NCBI RefSeq assembly: GCF_014192105.1
Contig: NZ_JACHXK010000020.1
Coordinates: 1-64,000 of the forward strand
DNA length: 64,000 nt
Source: Paenibacillus phyllosphaerae
Lineage (GTDB): Bacteria > Bacillota > Bacilli > Paenibacillales > Paenibacillaceae
Direction of reading: 5' to 3'
Part shown: positions 1 through 7,400 of the stretch, piece after piece
How positions within the stretch are numbered: the first letter of the stretch is position 1
Layout of the letters: each line of letters opens with the position of its first letter
Made by a program: the position numbers and the translations under genes
Notes under the pieces: generated by a model
What the model saw: the letters and a program-made list of their open reading frames with translations, nothing else
Databases searched by the model: none
What the model was told of the DNA's origin: nothing

Positions 1-49
1 GTTCATCGTTAGGGTAGATGCGATACTTGTACGCCTTTTTCACCAACAT
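1..49 (-). CDS. tnpB: IS200/IS605-type TnpB, N-terminal fragment cut by window edge
   Basis: Read leftward from an ATG at 49, the first 16 codons give MLVKKAYKYRIYPNDE, the characteristic start of TnpB/OrfB proteins (KAYKYRIYPN). A perfect AAGGAGG lies 7 bases upstream (57-63). TnpB is the RNA-guided nuclease of IS200/IS605/IS1341 elements. Everything downstream, including the RuvC-like domain and the right-end guide RNA, lies outside the window, so it cannot be judged whether the copy is intact or whether a tnpA accompanies it. Confidence 0.75.
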   Translation of the reverse strand, partial: MLVKKAYKYRIYPNDE

Positions 50-130
50 GCCTAAACCTCCTTGCTAAGGATGGATAGGAATATTATAGCACATATGTTC
101 GCATTATGGACAAAAAAGAACGCGATTCAT

Positions 131-160
131 CCCCCGCTTAGCAAGTGCTTGAAGTGGGGG
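131..160. repeat. Terminal-type hairpin upstream of tnpB (candidate element left end)
   Basis: A 30-base imperfect palindrome: CCCCC, CTT and CAAG on the left pair with CTTG, AAG and GGGGG on the right, with a 2-base loop and a small bulge, flanked by ATTC-like sequence. IS200/IS605 elements end in subterminal hairpins of this kind, and its position about 80 bases upstream of the tnpB start fits the left end. The exact element boundary is not defined here. Confidence 0.5.
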
Positions 161-278
161 TATTCTCGCTAGGGCTAGATAAAAGGGGAAAGGGGAAGCG
201 AAACTCTTACACTTTTTATCCCTTTTAATCTGTTGGCATAATGGAAGCAATCCATATGCGAATTTATTAGGAGGCAGC

Positions 279-458
279 ATGATGAATCTGGAAATATATA
301 TGATCGAACAACTGCAGCGATACGAAATGGCGGCATTGGAGCAGCTGGCACGCAATGGGCATATAGGCCAAAATGATGACACGAAGCTATTCCCGATGCG
401 TAGAAGAACACATACATTCTTGATCCTGCTGCTGAAGGCCGTCAGGCTTGACCGTTAG
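279..458 (+). CDS. Small hypothetical protein, 59 aa
   Basis: The ATG at 279 (a second in-frame ATG follows) is preceded by AGGAGG at the right distance. The product is an acidic/amphipathic helix-rich N-terminal half (MMNLEIYMIEQLQRYEMAAL) followed by a basic RRRTHTF stretch and a short hydrophobic run ILLL. I do not recognise the family. The good ribosome site and codon use are the reasons to list it. It sits between the tnpB end and the AI-2E-family transporter and is probably a chromosomal gene. Confidence 0.45.
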   Translation: MMNLEIYMIEQLQRYEMAALEQLARNGHIGQNDDTKLFPMRRRTHTFLILLLKAVRLDR

Positions 459-561
459 ACTGGTTTGACAAACCTGTGCCGCTTTGATAGCATGGGCTCG
501 AGTTTGACGGCTGCCAGATTTGGGCAACCTGCATGATTAGGGGCTATTTACGAAGACCGGG

Positions 562-1686
562 GTGATCGTACTGCCAAAGTCAAAGTTTTTTCGAGTCGGA
601 TATGGCATTCTGCTCATTTTTCTGATCATATGGGTCGGAGTCCATATCAAGTTTGTGTTTCACCCGATCGTGGTAATGTGCCAGACCTTATTCATTCCAC
701 TGTTAATCTCGGGCGTTCTGTATTACCTGCTAAGGCCGCTCGTCCAATTCCTCGTTAGCCGCAAAATACCTAGGAGCGCCGCAATTCTCATTCTTTACTT
801 GTTGGTCATCTGTCTGTTCACGCTGCTCATTATTTATGTGGCGCCGATGATTCAGCGGCAGTTCGTGGAACTAGGGAACAATTTGCCTAACTATGTGCGC
901 AATGCTGTCGAGAAAGTGTACGAGTTGACGGACAATGAGTCGGTCAACCAGTTCCTGACCAGCTTCAGCCTGGATTTCAACACGTTGCAGACGAAAGCGA
1001 CCGACTATGCCTACGTCGTCGTGAATTGGATCAGTACGAATATTACCGCTGTCGTCAGCTTCGTCGCTAACGTGGTGCTGCTCGCCGTTGTCGTGCCATT
1101 CGTTCTCTACTATTTCCTTAAGGATGGAGAAAAGATGAGCGCAGGGGTTATCAAAGTGATTCCGAAGAAGAATCAAACGCTGGCGCGCAAGCTGCTCACG
1201 GAGATGGATCAGACCATCAGCACCTATATCCGCGGTCAAATTACGGTCGCGGTCTGCGTGGGTGTCCTGCTGTTAATCGGTTATTTTATTATCGGTATCG
1301 AGTATGCGGTGCTGCTCGCGCTCGCTGCGATGCTCACGAACGTCATCCCGTACGTCGGAGCATTCATCTCCGCAGTGCCGGCTGTGCTCGTCGCGGCGGT
1401 TGATTCGCCGATGATGGTCGTGAAAGTGCTGATCGTTACGCTTGTCGCCCAACAGATCGAAGGTAATCTGATCTCGCCGCAAATCATGGGCAAACAGCTG
1501 GAGATCCATCCGCTGACGATTATTCTGCTCTTGTTGGTAGCCGGTACGCTCGTCGGGCCGCTCGGCCTCTTGCTCGCCGTCCCCTTCTATGCGATCGCGA
1601 AGATTATCGTCGTGCAGATCTACCGCTTCATCAAGCTGCGGACCGAACCCGATATCGTGCCGCCGGATCCGCCCCTTACCGAATAA
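562..1686 (+). CDS. AI-2E/PerM family transporter
   Basis: A 374-residue integral membrane protein with two transmembrane pairs at the N-terminus (about 12-85), a long soluble loop (about 95-150), and a C-terminal block of membrane segments with the family-typical stretch NVIPYVGAFISAVPAVLVA and then EGNLISPQIMGKQLEIHPL. These signatures and the length are those of the AI-2E family transporter/PerM superfamily, whose members export small molecules or exchange ions; the substrate cannot be predicted. The start is GTG at 562; in-frame upstream alternatives are closed by stops. The ribosome site is weak (GACCGGG). A rho-independent terminator follows directly, so it is probably monocistronic. 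Confidence 0.85.
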   Translation: MIVLPKSKFFRVGYGILLIFLIIWVGVHIKFVFHPIVVMCQTLFIPLLISGVLYYLLRPLVQFLVSRKIPRSAAILILYLLVICLFTLLIIYVAPMIQRQFVELGNNLPNYVRNAVEKVYELTDNESVNQFLTSFSLDFNTLQTKATDYAYVVVNWISTNITAVVSFVANVVLLAVVVPFVLYYFLKDGEKMSAGVIKVIPKKNQTLARKLLTEMDQTISTYIRGQITVAVCVGVLLLIGYFIIGIEYAVLLALAAMLTNVIPYVGAFISAVPAVLVAAVDSPMMVVKVLIVTLVAQQIEGNLISPQIMGKQLEIHPLTIILLLLVAGTLVGPLGLLLAVPFYAIAKIIVVQIYRFIKLRTEPDIVPPDPPLTE

Positions 1687-1690
1687 CATG

Positions 1691-1729
1691 CAAGCTGCTT
1701 GGCATTGGCCAGGCGGCTTGTTTGTTTTT
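1691..1729 (+). terminator. Rho-independent terminator after AI-2E-family gene
   Basis: CAAGCTGC...GCGGCTTG stem with inner TGGC/GCCA pairing and a T-rich tail (TTTGTTTTTA) just after the stop codon at 1686. Confidence 0.8.
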
Positions 1730-1949
1730 AACTGCAGCCGTTATTCCGGCAACACGACTACATGGGAATTCGTATTCTCGGTCAAGAAGAAAGCTTAATA
1801 CCTGACGCTTTTTGGTCGCCGTGCAGAGCGCATATCTCCAAGCCGGCCGTGTGACAATATAACCGGGCTCAAGCGGTAATGGTTTTGTGCCTGTCGCTTA
1901 TTTGCCTCAAGCACTCATGATTCCTCAATCACGAAAGGAGCAATCATCT

Positions 1950-2090
1950 ATGTCCACTTCTCAAGGCCGTCGTGAAAGCGCATGGAAAAGCCGCAAGCAG
2001 AACCAAAGGCCGCACGGTAAGGTCAAGAGCTTAGCTGAGCTGTCAGATGAAAGTTCCTCGGGTGAAGCCGGATTCCGCAATCATGAGTAG
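1950..2090 (+). CDS. Small hydrophilic hypothetical protein, 46 aa
   Basis: The ATG at 1950 lies 9 bases after AAAGGAG. The product starts MSTSQGRRESAWKSRKQNQR, is Ser/Lys/Arg/Gln-rich, has no hydrophobic segment and ends in an acidic stretch. Its composition resembles small spore-associated proteins of Bacillales, but I cannot assign a family. An in-frame start further upstream at 1887 exists but lacks a ribosome site. A strong inverted repeat follows 12 bases after the stop. Confidence 0.55.
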   Translation: MSTSQGRRESAWKSRKQNQRPHGKVKSLAELSDESSSGEAGFRNHE

Positions 2091-2102
2091 AACCTAGCAA
2101 GC

Positions 2103-2174
2103 GAAGAAAAGCTGCGTTCCTTCGGTCCGCCCTGCGATATGTCGCAGATGGATCGAAGGGTGCAGCTTTTCTTC
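2103..2174. terminator. Bidirectional terminator between convergent genes
   Basis: 13-base perfect arms GAAGAAAAGCTGC / GCAGCTTTTCTTC, with further CCTTCG/CGAAGG pairing inside. T-rich sequence at the distal side in both orientations fits use by the small gene on the left and the GGDEF gene on the right, whose stop codon lies inside the arm. Confidence 0.75.
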
Positions 2175-3312
2175 AGATTATGACGGTTCGATTCTTCCCC
2201 GTTTTTTTTGCTTCATACAGCGCGGCATCGGCTTTGCGGAAGAACGCTTCTTTGTCTTCATTGGCCTGGAAATCATGAAGACCGACGCTGATCGTCACGC
2301 GGCCTTGATTTAATTCCTCGAAGATGACCTCTGCAACGGCCTTACGGATCGTCTCGACGACCATTAAAGATTGCTCCATCGTCTTGCTCGTTAGCAGGAT
2401 AATAAATTCCTCTCCGCCGTACCGTGCGGCGAAATCGTCGGCTTCCATATGCGCTCGGATAATCTCGGCTACCCGCCGGAGCACGATATCCCCGACCCAA
2501 TGGCCATACGTATCGTTCACCTTTTTGAAATTGTCGACATCCATCATCGCTACCTGCAGCGGGAACTCGCTTCTCTGCTGCTGCTCAATCAGACGTTCGA
2601 TGTACTCGTGATACGTCTTGTGGTTGTATAGTTCCGTGAGCGCGTCGGTCTTGTTCGTCCGATCCATCATCGCATTCTTGACCAGCAACTCCTGCACCGA
2701 CTTATGCGACTTGTCGATGTCATGGAACAGTTCCAGGCCGCGTGTAATAACGCCGCTGCCGGTCATGGCCGTTGCGACCAATACGAACGCGACGATAATC
2801 ATTTCGCAGATGGAAGCGACGTTCTGACGTTCCGGTATCGCGATAAAGAGGAGAATCAAATAAAAGTAACTGACGCTTAGACAGATGTAGATATACGATT
2901 TCTTAAGCATAAGCATCGAGGATAACAGTGGCAGGATCAAGATAATGAGTGCGCCAGGGAGTCGCGGGCTAATGAAGAGCGTCATGCAAATGGCGAACAG
3001 CAAGCCAGTGACGAAGATAGCCCTCTCCCGGTACTCCGGGATCTTACGTGTTATGGCTTCAAGCCCGACTAAGATAACCGTGATGGCGATATCGGGAACA
3101 AGCATGTATTGCACGATATATGCTAGCGGCTCGAACTCGGCCGTCATCTGCTGGCCAACGAAAAAAATGACGACTTGTCCAAGCACGATGAGCCCCAGCG
3201 TCATCCAATACCAGTTCACAACCAGCCTGCTCCATCGATCCTTCGTCATGGTGATGGAGGGATGTACTTCTGCCATTGATTCATGATCCCCCATTTGTAG
3301 TAACCGCTTCAT
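2173..3312 (-). CDS. Membrane-bound GGDEF diguanylate cyclase
   Basis: A 379-residue protein. Residues about 30-190 form five or six membrane helices (including ALIILILPLLSSMLML), followed by a short linker and a GGDEF domain (about 215-378) with the active-site motif GGEEF at 299-303 and the substrate-side sequence DVDNFKKVND. The intact motif predicts synthesis of cyclic di-GMP from two GTP at the membrane; no EAL domain is attached. Start choice is uncertain: the ATG at 3312 has only a weak upstream GGGAA, and internal ATGs at residues 7 and 13 are possible. The regulatory signal sensed by the membrane part is unknown. Confidence 0.85.
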   Translation of the reverse strand: MKRLLQMGDHESMAEVHPSITMTKDRWSRLVVNWYWMTLGLIVLGQVVIFFVGQQMTAEFEPLAYIVQYMLVPDIAITVILVGLEAITRKIPEYRERAIFVTGLLFAICMTLFISPRLPGALIILILPLLSSMLMLKKSYIYICLSVSYFYLILLFIAIPERQNVASICEMIIVAFVLVATAMTGSGVITRGLELFHDIDKSHKSVQELLVKNAMMDRTNKTDALTELYNHKTYHEYIERLIEQQQRSEFPLQVAMMDVDNFKKVNDTYGHWVGDIVLRRVAEIIRAHMEADDFAARYGGEEFIILLTSKTMEQSLMVVETIRKAVAEVIFEELNQGRVTISVGLHDFQANEDKEAFFRKADAALYEAKKTGKNRTVII

Positions 3313-3363
3313 TCGACAAGATTCCCGAGGAACTGCCTCTTTATCCCTAGCCTATCAAAAGTA

Positions 3364-3410
3364 AAGGACATCCATCAAGGGGCTAAAAGTCCCCATGTTT
3401 GGATGTCCTT
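3364..3410 (-). terminator. Terminator of Gfo/Idh gene
   Basis: A long stem AAGGACATCCA / TGGATGTCCTT with a nested GGGG/CCCC hairpin. In the minus orientation it is followed by TTTACTTTTG. It lies 15 bases beyond the stop of the oxidoreductase gene. Confidence 0.8.
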
Positions 3411-3424
3411 AAGGTCTAACCTAC

Positions 3425-4504
3425 TTATTCAAAGTAAATGGCTTTGCCCGTACGCGACGATTCGTAGATTGCTTCGAGAATCTCCGATACGACCAGCGCC
3501 TGCTCCGGCAAGACGACCGGATCTTTGTCATTCAGCACGGCATCGATCCATGCGCGAGCTTCCAGCTCAGCCGGATCTTCGCTTGCGCCGTCGTAGAACG
3601 CCACGCCGCCGCTGTTCAGCTCAATGTCTTTGACGTAGAGGCGGCTGTTCTCTTCGCCATTGATCCGAAGGCCCTTCTTCATATCCGCGCCGGCTTTCGT
3701 GCCGCACAGCGTCACTTTCGCCTCATCGACTTCAAGCGAGTTAATCGCCCAGCTGGACTCGAGCACGATGGAAGCGCCGTTCTCCATCGTAATCATCGCG
3801 AATGCGGAATCCTCGACCGTGAATTGGGCAGGATCCCATGGTCCCCAAGCGTTCGCCGCATTCTCGGTCTGGGACAGCTTGTGGTATGCACGTCCAAGCA
3901 CGACTTTCGGCTTGTAGTTATCCATCATCCACAGGACGAGGTCAAGCGCGTGGGTACCGATATCGATGAGCGGACCGCCGCCTTGTTTCTCCTCGTCGAG
4001 GAACACGCCCCAAGTTGGAACTGCGCGTCTGCGGATCGCGTGCGCTTTGGCAAAATAAATCTCGCCCAGCTCGTCTTGGCTGCAAACTTCCTTCAAATAA
4101 CGGGAGTCCGCGCGGAAGCGGTTGTTGTAACCGATCGACAGCTTCTTGCCTGTGCGCTTCGCTGCTTCGAGCATCAGACGTGCATCTGCTGCTGTCTTCG
4201 CCATCGGCTTCTCGCACAGAACATGCTTGCCGGCTTCCAGTGCTGCTATAGAAATCTCCGCATGGGAGTCATTCGGCGTACAAACATGGATGACATCGAT
4301 CGTCTCATCCTTGAGCAGCTCTTGGTAGTCGCTGTAGACTACGGACTCACTCGTGCCGTACTTCTCTTTCGCTTGCTCGGCACGCTCTAGAACGATGTCG
4401 CAGAACGCCACGATTTGGGCTTCCTTTACTTTTGCCAGGGAAGGCATATGTTTACCGTTCGCAATCCCGCCGCAGCCGATGATACCGATTCGAACATTCG
4501 CCAT
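3425..4504 (-). CDS. Gfo/Idh/MocA family oxidoreductase
   Basis: A 359-residue NAD(P)-dependent sugar or polyol dehydrogenase-like protein. The N-terminal Rossmann motif is GIIGCGGIAN (residues 7-16), and the family signature EKPMAKT follows near residue 98. The C-terminal half is the alpha/beta substrate-binding domain with GPLIDIGTHALDL, containing the Asp and His that line the active site in this family. The start ATG has GGAGG 9 bases upstream. A divergently transcribed AraC regulator lies on the other side of a 163-bp gap, a frequent arrangement for sugar-catabolic dehydrogenases, so the regulator may control this gene. The specific substrate cannot be inferred. Confidence 0.9.
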   Translation of the reverse strand: MANVRIGIIGCGGIANGKHMPSLAKVKEAQIVAFCDIVLERAEQAKEKYGTSESVVYSDYQELLKDETIDVIHVCTPNDSHAEISIAALEAGKHVLCEKPMAKTAADARLMLEAAKRTGKKLSIGYNNRFRADSRYLKEVCSQDELGEIYFAKAHAIRRRAVPTWGVFLDEEKQGGGPLIDIGTHALDLVLWMMDNYKPKVVLGRAYHKLSQTENAANAWGPWDPAQFTVEDSAFAMITMENGASIVLESSWAINSLEVDEAKVTLCGTKAGADMKKGLRINGEENSRLYVKDIELNSGGVAFYDGASEDPAELEARAWIDAVLNDKDPVVLPEQALVVSEILEAIYESSRTGKAIYFE

Positions 4505-4667
4505 TGTTGTGAACCTCCGCGATCAATTTTAGTGATGTCGTCGTAATTTTGCGTTGTACCTTATAACCTAGATGAACTAGAATAAGTATAGTCCAATTCC
4601 GGTCTGTATAAAAAGCTTCGGAATTGGGTTCGTCTTATGTCATTTTGCTTTTTTGTGGGGTGATCAT

Positions 4668-5540
4668 GTGGAGTTTTACAACGAGAAGGTTATTTATGAA
4701 AACCCTCTTTTGTCTCTCAAAATATTCCAGTCCGAGCGTACGCACGACTTCTTCATCAACTGGCACTATCATCGCGAGCTCGAGCTGCTGCTCGTCACCG
4801 ACGGTGTGTTGGACGTCTATATTGACGACGACTGCATCCGTCTGGAAGCTGGCGATGTCGCGATTATCGGCGCCAAGCAGCTGCACCGTGACCGCAGCCT
4901 CGGCGTTCCGATGCATTATATTGTGCTGCAGTTCGATCTGGAGCAATTCTTCGATCATAGCTCGATGCCGTATATGCGTTTTTTTGCGGAGACGAAGAAT
5001 CCGCTCAGCCAAGCGAACTACATATTCCGCGAGAACGCCAAGGCCAAAGAAGAAGCGGCCGACTGTATCCGAGCCATCCTGCACGAGGTGACAACCAAGC
5101 AGACCGGGTATGAGCTGGCTGTCAGCATGCTCATTAAGAAGCTGCTCCTGCTGCTCATCCGCAGCGACTCCAAGAAGGTGCTCGCGGAGAGCGAGGACTT
5201 CGATCGCGCGCGGCTGCGCTCCGTGCTCGATTATGTGGAGGCGCATCTGAACGACCGCATCCAGGTGGAGGAAGTATGTAAGCTGGCGAATATGAGCTAC
5301 TACTACTTTGTGAAGTTTTTCAAGAAGGCGATCGGCTTGTCCTTCACCGAATATGTCAATTACCGCAAAATCAAATGGGCGGAGCGTATTCTGCTGACCA
5401 AGGACATGAGCGTATCGGAGGTCGGCGACCGGATCGGCATGCCGAATATGGCGCACTTCTATAAGATGTTCAAGAAGTATAATGATTGCTCACCCAAGCA
5501 GTTTCAGAAGAAGATGTTGGCGTGGAACGGGACGAAATAA
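4668..5540 (+). CDS. AraC family transcriptional regulator
   Basis: A 290-residue two-domain regulator. An N-terminal cupin-like sensing domain (WHYHRELELLLV and then GDVAIIGAKQLHRD, typical of sugar-responsive AraC proteins) precedes a C-terminal pair of helix-turn-helix motifs (about residues 185-285) ending in the AraC signature GMPNMAHFYKMFKKYNDCSP. I place the start at GTG 4668 because GGGGTGAT lies just upstream and VEFYNEKVIYENPLL matches the usual beginning of the family; an in-frame TTG at 4653 is less likely. It is divergent from the Gfo/Idh oxidoreductase gene, the probable target. Confidence 0.85.
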   Translation: MEFYNEKVIYENPLLSLKIFQSERTHDFFINWHYHRELELLLVTDGVLDVYIDDDCIRLEAGDVAIIGAKQLHRDRSLGVPMHYIVLQFDLEQFFDHSSMPYMRFFAETKNPLSQANYIFRENAKAKEEAADCIRAILHEVTTKQTGYELAVSMLIKKLLLLLIRSDSKKVLAESEDFDRARLRSVLDYVEAHLNDRIQVEEVCKLANMSYYYFVKFFKKAIGLSFTEYVNYRKIKWAERILLTKDMSVSEVGDRIGMPNMAHFYKMFKKYNDCSPKQFQKKMLAWNGTK

Positions 5541-5890
5541 GGGCGACTGCCCTTGGACCCGTTGGGATAAAAAAGGGGCTTCGCCCCTTGGAACCCCTTG
5601 GTTTATCCTCGCCCCTTCCTGCCAATTCACCTCGCCCCTTCCCCCTCCATTGGAGGGGAACCAGAGGGCTATCACCCTCTGGACACCGATAATTGGCCCG
5701 TCTCGTTACGCGGCCGTCTTCGAGAAATTGTTCGGCGTTGGCCCGCTCTTCTCCCTTGGAGAAAGCTCTGGTTGTTCGTTTCTTACATAACTTTGATGCC
5801 TCGACTCGTGCTCAGAGTATGGTTGGTTATTTTAACGATGCTTTCGCAAATGTACGCCGCTTTTGTCCTTTGGACAAAGCTTAGGGTTGA
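5541..5890. repeat. Non-coding array of short hairpins
   Basis: A 350-base stretch without a convincing gene. It contains a chain of short perfect or near-perfect inverted repeats, for example GGGCGACTGCCC (5543), AAGGGGCTTCGCCCCTT (5573), CCCTCCATTGGAGGG (5641), CAGAGGGCTATCACCCTCTG (5661), TCTCCCTTGGAGA (5750) and TTGTCCTTTGGACAA (5863). Several share the form stem-CTTTGGA/CCATTGGA-stem. Short reading frames crossing it have no ribosome site and biased composition. Confidence 0.55.
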
Positions 5891-5898
5891 AGATTTTT

Positions 5899-5936
5899 AA
5901 AAGCCAGTAAGCTCCTTCAGGACTTACTGGCTTTTT
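5899..5936. terminator. Rho-independent terminator
   Basis: A 13-base stem AAAAGCCAGTAAG / CTTACTGGCTTTTT with a tail of five T. It ends the region between the AraC gene and the DUF1304 gene, so it is probably the AraC terminator after the hairpin array. Confidence 0.75.
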
Positions 5937-6015
5937 GGCGTTGTGCAATTCTCTTTCCTATAGTAGACTTGGAAGATTATGATTACTGATGGAATGAATG
6001 GGAAGGTGAATAACG

Positions 6016-6378
6016 ATGGTCGCCGTTTACATAGGGGCTGGTTTGATCGGATTGCTGCATGTGTATATTTTAGTCTTGGAGATGTTCCTCTGGACGACGC
6101 CGCGAGGGCTTAAGGCGTTCGGCCTGACGCAAGAATTCGCGAACGCTACTCGTTCGCTGGCTGGTAATCAAGGCTTGTATAACGGATTCCTGGCCGCAGG
6201 TTTTTTCTGGGGTCTGCTGTATCCCGACCAGACGGTCGGCAAGCATATCTTGATCTTCTTCCTGCTGTGCGTACTGGTAGCCGGTCTATACGGAAGCGTG
6301 ACGGCCAAACGTTCGATTTTGTTCGTGCAGTCGGTTCCGGCGCTCGTGGTTCTGCTTCTTGTATGGTTCGTCATGTAG
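6016..6378 (+). CDS. DUF1304 family membrane protein
   Basis: A 120-residue protein with four hydrophobic segments (about 3-25, 48-70, 77-95 and 100-119). It carries the DUF1304 hallmarks: HVYILVLEMFLW near the N-terminus, a loop with TRSLAGNQGLYNGFLAAGFFWGL, and a short C-terminal helix. The function of the family is unknown. The ATG is preceded by GGAAGGTGA. It is flanked by terminators on both sides and so is a single-gene unit. Confidence 0.85.
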   Translation: MVAVYIGAGLIGLLHVYILVLEMFLWTTPRGLKAFGLTQEFANATRSLAGNQGLYNGFLAAGFFWGLLYPDQTVGKHILIFFLLCVLVAGLYGSVTAKRSILFVQSVPALVVLLLVWFVM

Positions 6379-6404
6379 GGCAGCAACAGAATTAATCAAA
6401 TTAT

Positions 6405-6433
6405 GGCCCGCAGTCGGATAGCAGCTGCGGGCC
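6405..6433. terminator. Hairpin terminator after DUF1304 gene
   Basis: Nine-base stem GGCCCGCAG / CTGCGGGCC, followed by ATTGTTCGTTT. The T-run is broken, so it is a moderate terminator. Confidence 0.6.
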
Positions 6434-6560
6434 ATTGTTCGTTTAAAAACTAAAAAAAAGCATGGATATATGTTCCAAGCTTTTCAGTGGGTTGTGCACC
6501 TGCGTGGAGGCAAGCTCCCCAGGGCACAACGTAACGAATGAAGATGCTAACGGGTATCGA

Positions 6561-7277
6561 CTACCGCGCAATCTTTTTCGGCATGACCAGTTTATAACCA
6601 ACGCCGCGAATCGATTCGATTTGCACGGATTCCTGGCCCAGCTCCAGCTTCTTGCGCAACGAGCTGACGTGAACGTCAACCGTGCGTTGACCGCCGATAT
6701 AGTCGAAGCCCCAGACGACGTTCATCAAGTCGTCGCGGGTAATGACCATGCCTGGCCGCTGAACGAGATAGAGCAGCACTTCGAATTCCTTCGGTCGAAG
6801 CGGTACCGTCTCGCCATTGAGAATGACTTCATACCGTTCCGGGAATATAGCCAGCTCCCCGACGGTGATGACTTTGTCCGTCGAATCGGGCACCTTGCCA
6901 TCTTGCTCCGGCATCGTCCTGCGTAGGACAGCGGATACACGAGCGAGCAGTTCAGCGACGCCGAATGGCTTCGTAATGTAGTCGTCGGCCCCGCGTTTAA
7001 GACCTTGTACAACTTCTTCTTCTGCATTGCGCGCCGTCAGTACGATGACAGGTGTGCTATTCCCCGATTGGCGCAGCCTCGATAGAATTTCGAACCCATT
7101 CATACCAGGCAGCATAATATCCAGAATAATAAGATCAAACGACCGTTGCAACGCTGCCTGCAACCCTTCCGCTCCATGTTCAATGACAGTCGTGTCATAA
7201 CCTTCTTGCGTCAGGTTGTAGGAGAGCAGTCTCGCAAGCGTCGGTTCGTCTTCGATAACCAGCACTTTTTGCGACAT
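6561..7277 (-). CDS. phoP: PhoP-type OmpR-family response regulator
   Basis: A 238-residue response regulator starting MSQKVLVIEDEP. The receiver domain has acidic residues at 9-10, the phosphoacceptor Asp53 in ILDIMLPG, and the conserved Lys in ITKPFG. The C-terminal winged helix (about 140-235) contains LRPKEFEVLLYLVQRPG and VDVHVSSLRKKLE. I start at ATG 7277, where GGGGGT precedes; an upstream in-frame ATG at 7298 has no ribosome site. The sequence is closest in character to PhoP, which activates phosphate-starvation genes. The neighbouring sensor kinase is PhoR-like, but lies upstream in transcription order. The 123-bp gap between them has TTTACG/TTTACA repeats that may be an autoregulatory PHO box. 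Confidence 0.8.
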   Translation of the reverse strand: MSQKVLVIEDEPTLARLLSYNLTQEGYDTTVIEHGAEGLQAALQRSFDLIILDIMLPGMNGFEILSRLRQSGNSTPVIVLTARNAEEEVVQGLKRGADDYITKPFGVAELLARVSAVLRRTMPEQDGKVPDSTDKVITVGELAIFPERYEVILNGETVPLRPKEFEVLLYLVQRPGMVITRDDLMNVVWGFDYIGGQRTVDVHVSSLRKKLELGQESVQIESIRGVGYKLVMPKKIAR

Positions 7278-7301
7278 GAGGACCCCCAAGTTACGCATTT
7301 A

Positions 7302-7339
7302 CTTACAATACGATTTACGATCGATTTACGATCTTTACA
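7302..7339. promoter_or_regulatory. Candidate PHO box (PhoP-binding repeats) upstream of phoP
   Basis: Four hexamers on the plus strand: CTTACA (7302), TTTACG (7314), TTTACG (7325) and TTTACA (7334), spaced 12, 11 and 9 bases, i.e. about one helical turn. The Bacillus PHO box is a run of TT(A/T/C)ACA-like hexamers with about 11-base periodicity. Lying directly upstream of phoP, it fits autoregulation. The match is by eye and two units end in G. Confidence 0.45.
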
Positions 7340-7362
7340 TGCCAATCATATCATTCTATGAA

Positions 7363-7394
7363 GAGCGGGTAAACCTCTAAATGCCTACCCGCTC
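7363..7394 (-). terminator. Hairpin after phoR
   Basis: Nine-base stem GAGCGGGTA / TACCCGCTC directly after the phoR stop codon. The tail (TTCATAG) is poor in T, so it may attenuate rather than stop transcription into phoP. Confidence 0.5.
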
Positions 7395-7400
7395 GATAGA

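Noticed and set aside
871..1239. Long open frames antisense to the AI-2E-family gene and to many other genes
   Set aside because: They lack ribosome sites, have compositions expected from the complementary strand of real genes, and overlap confidently assigned proteins.
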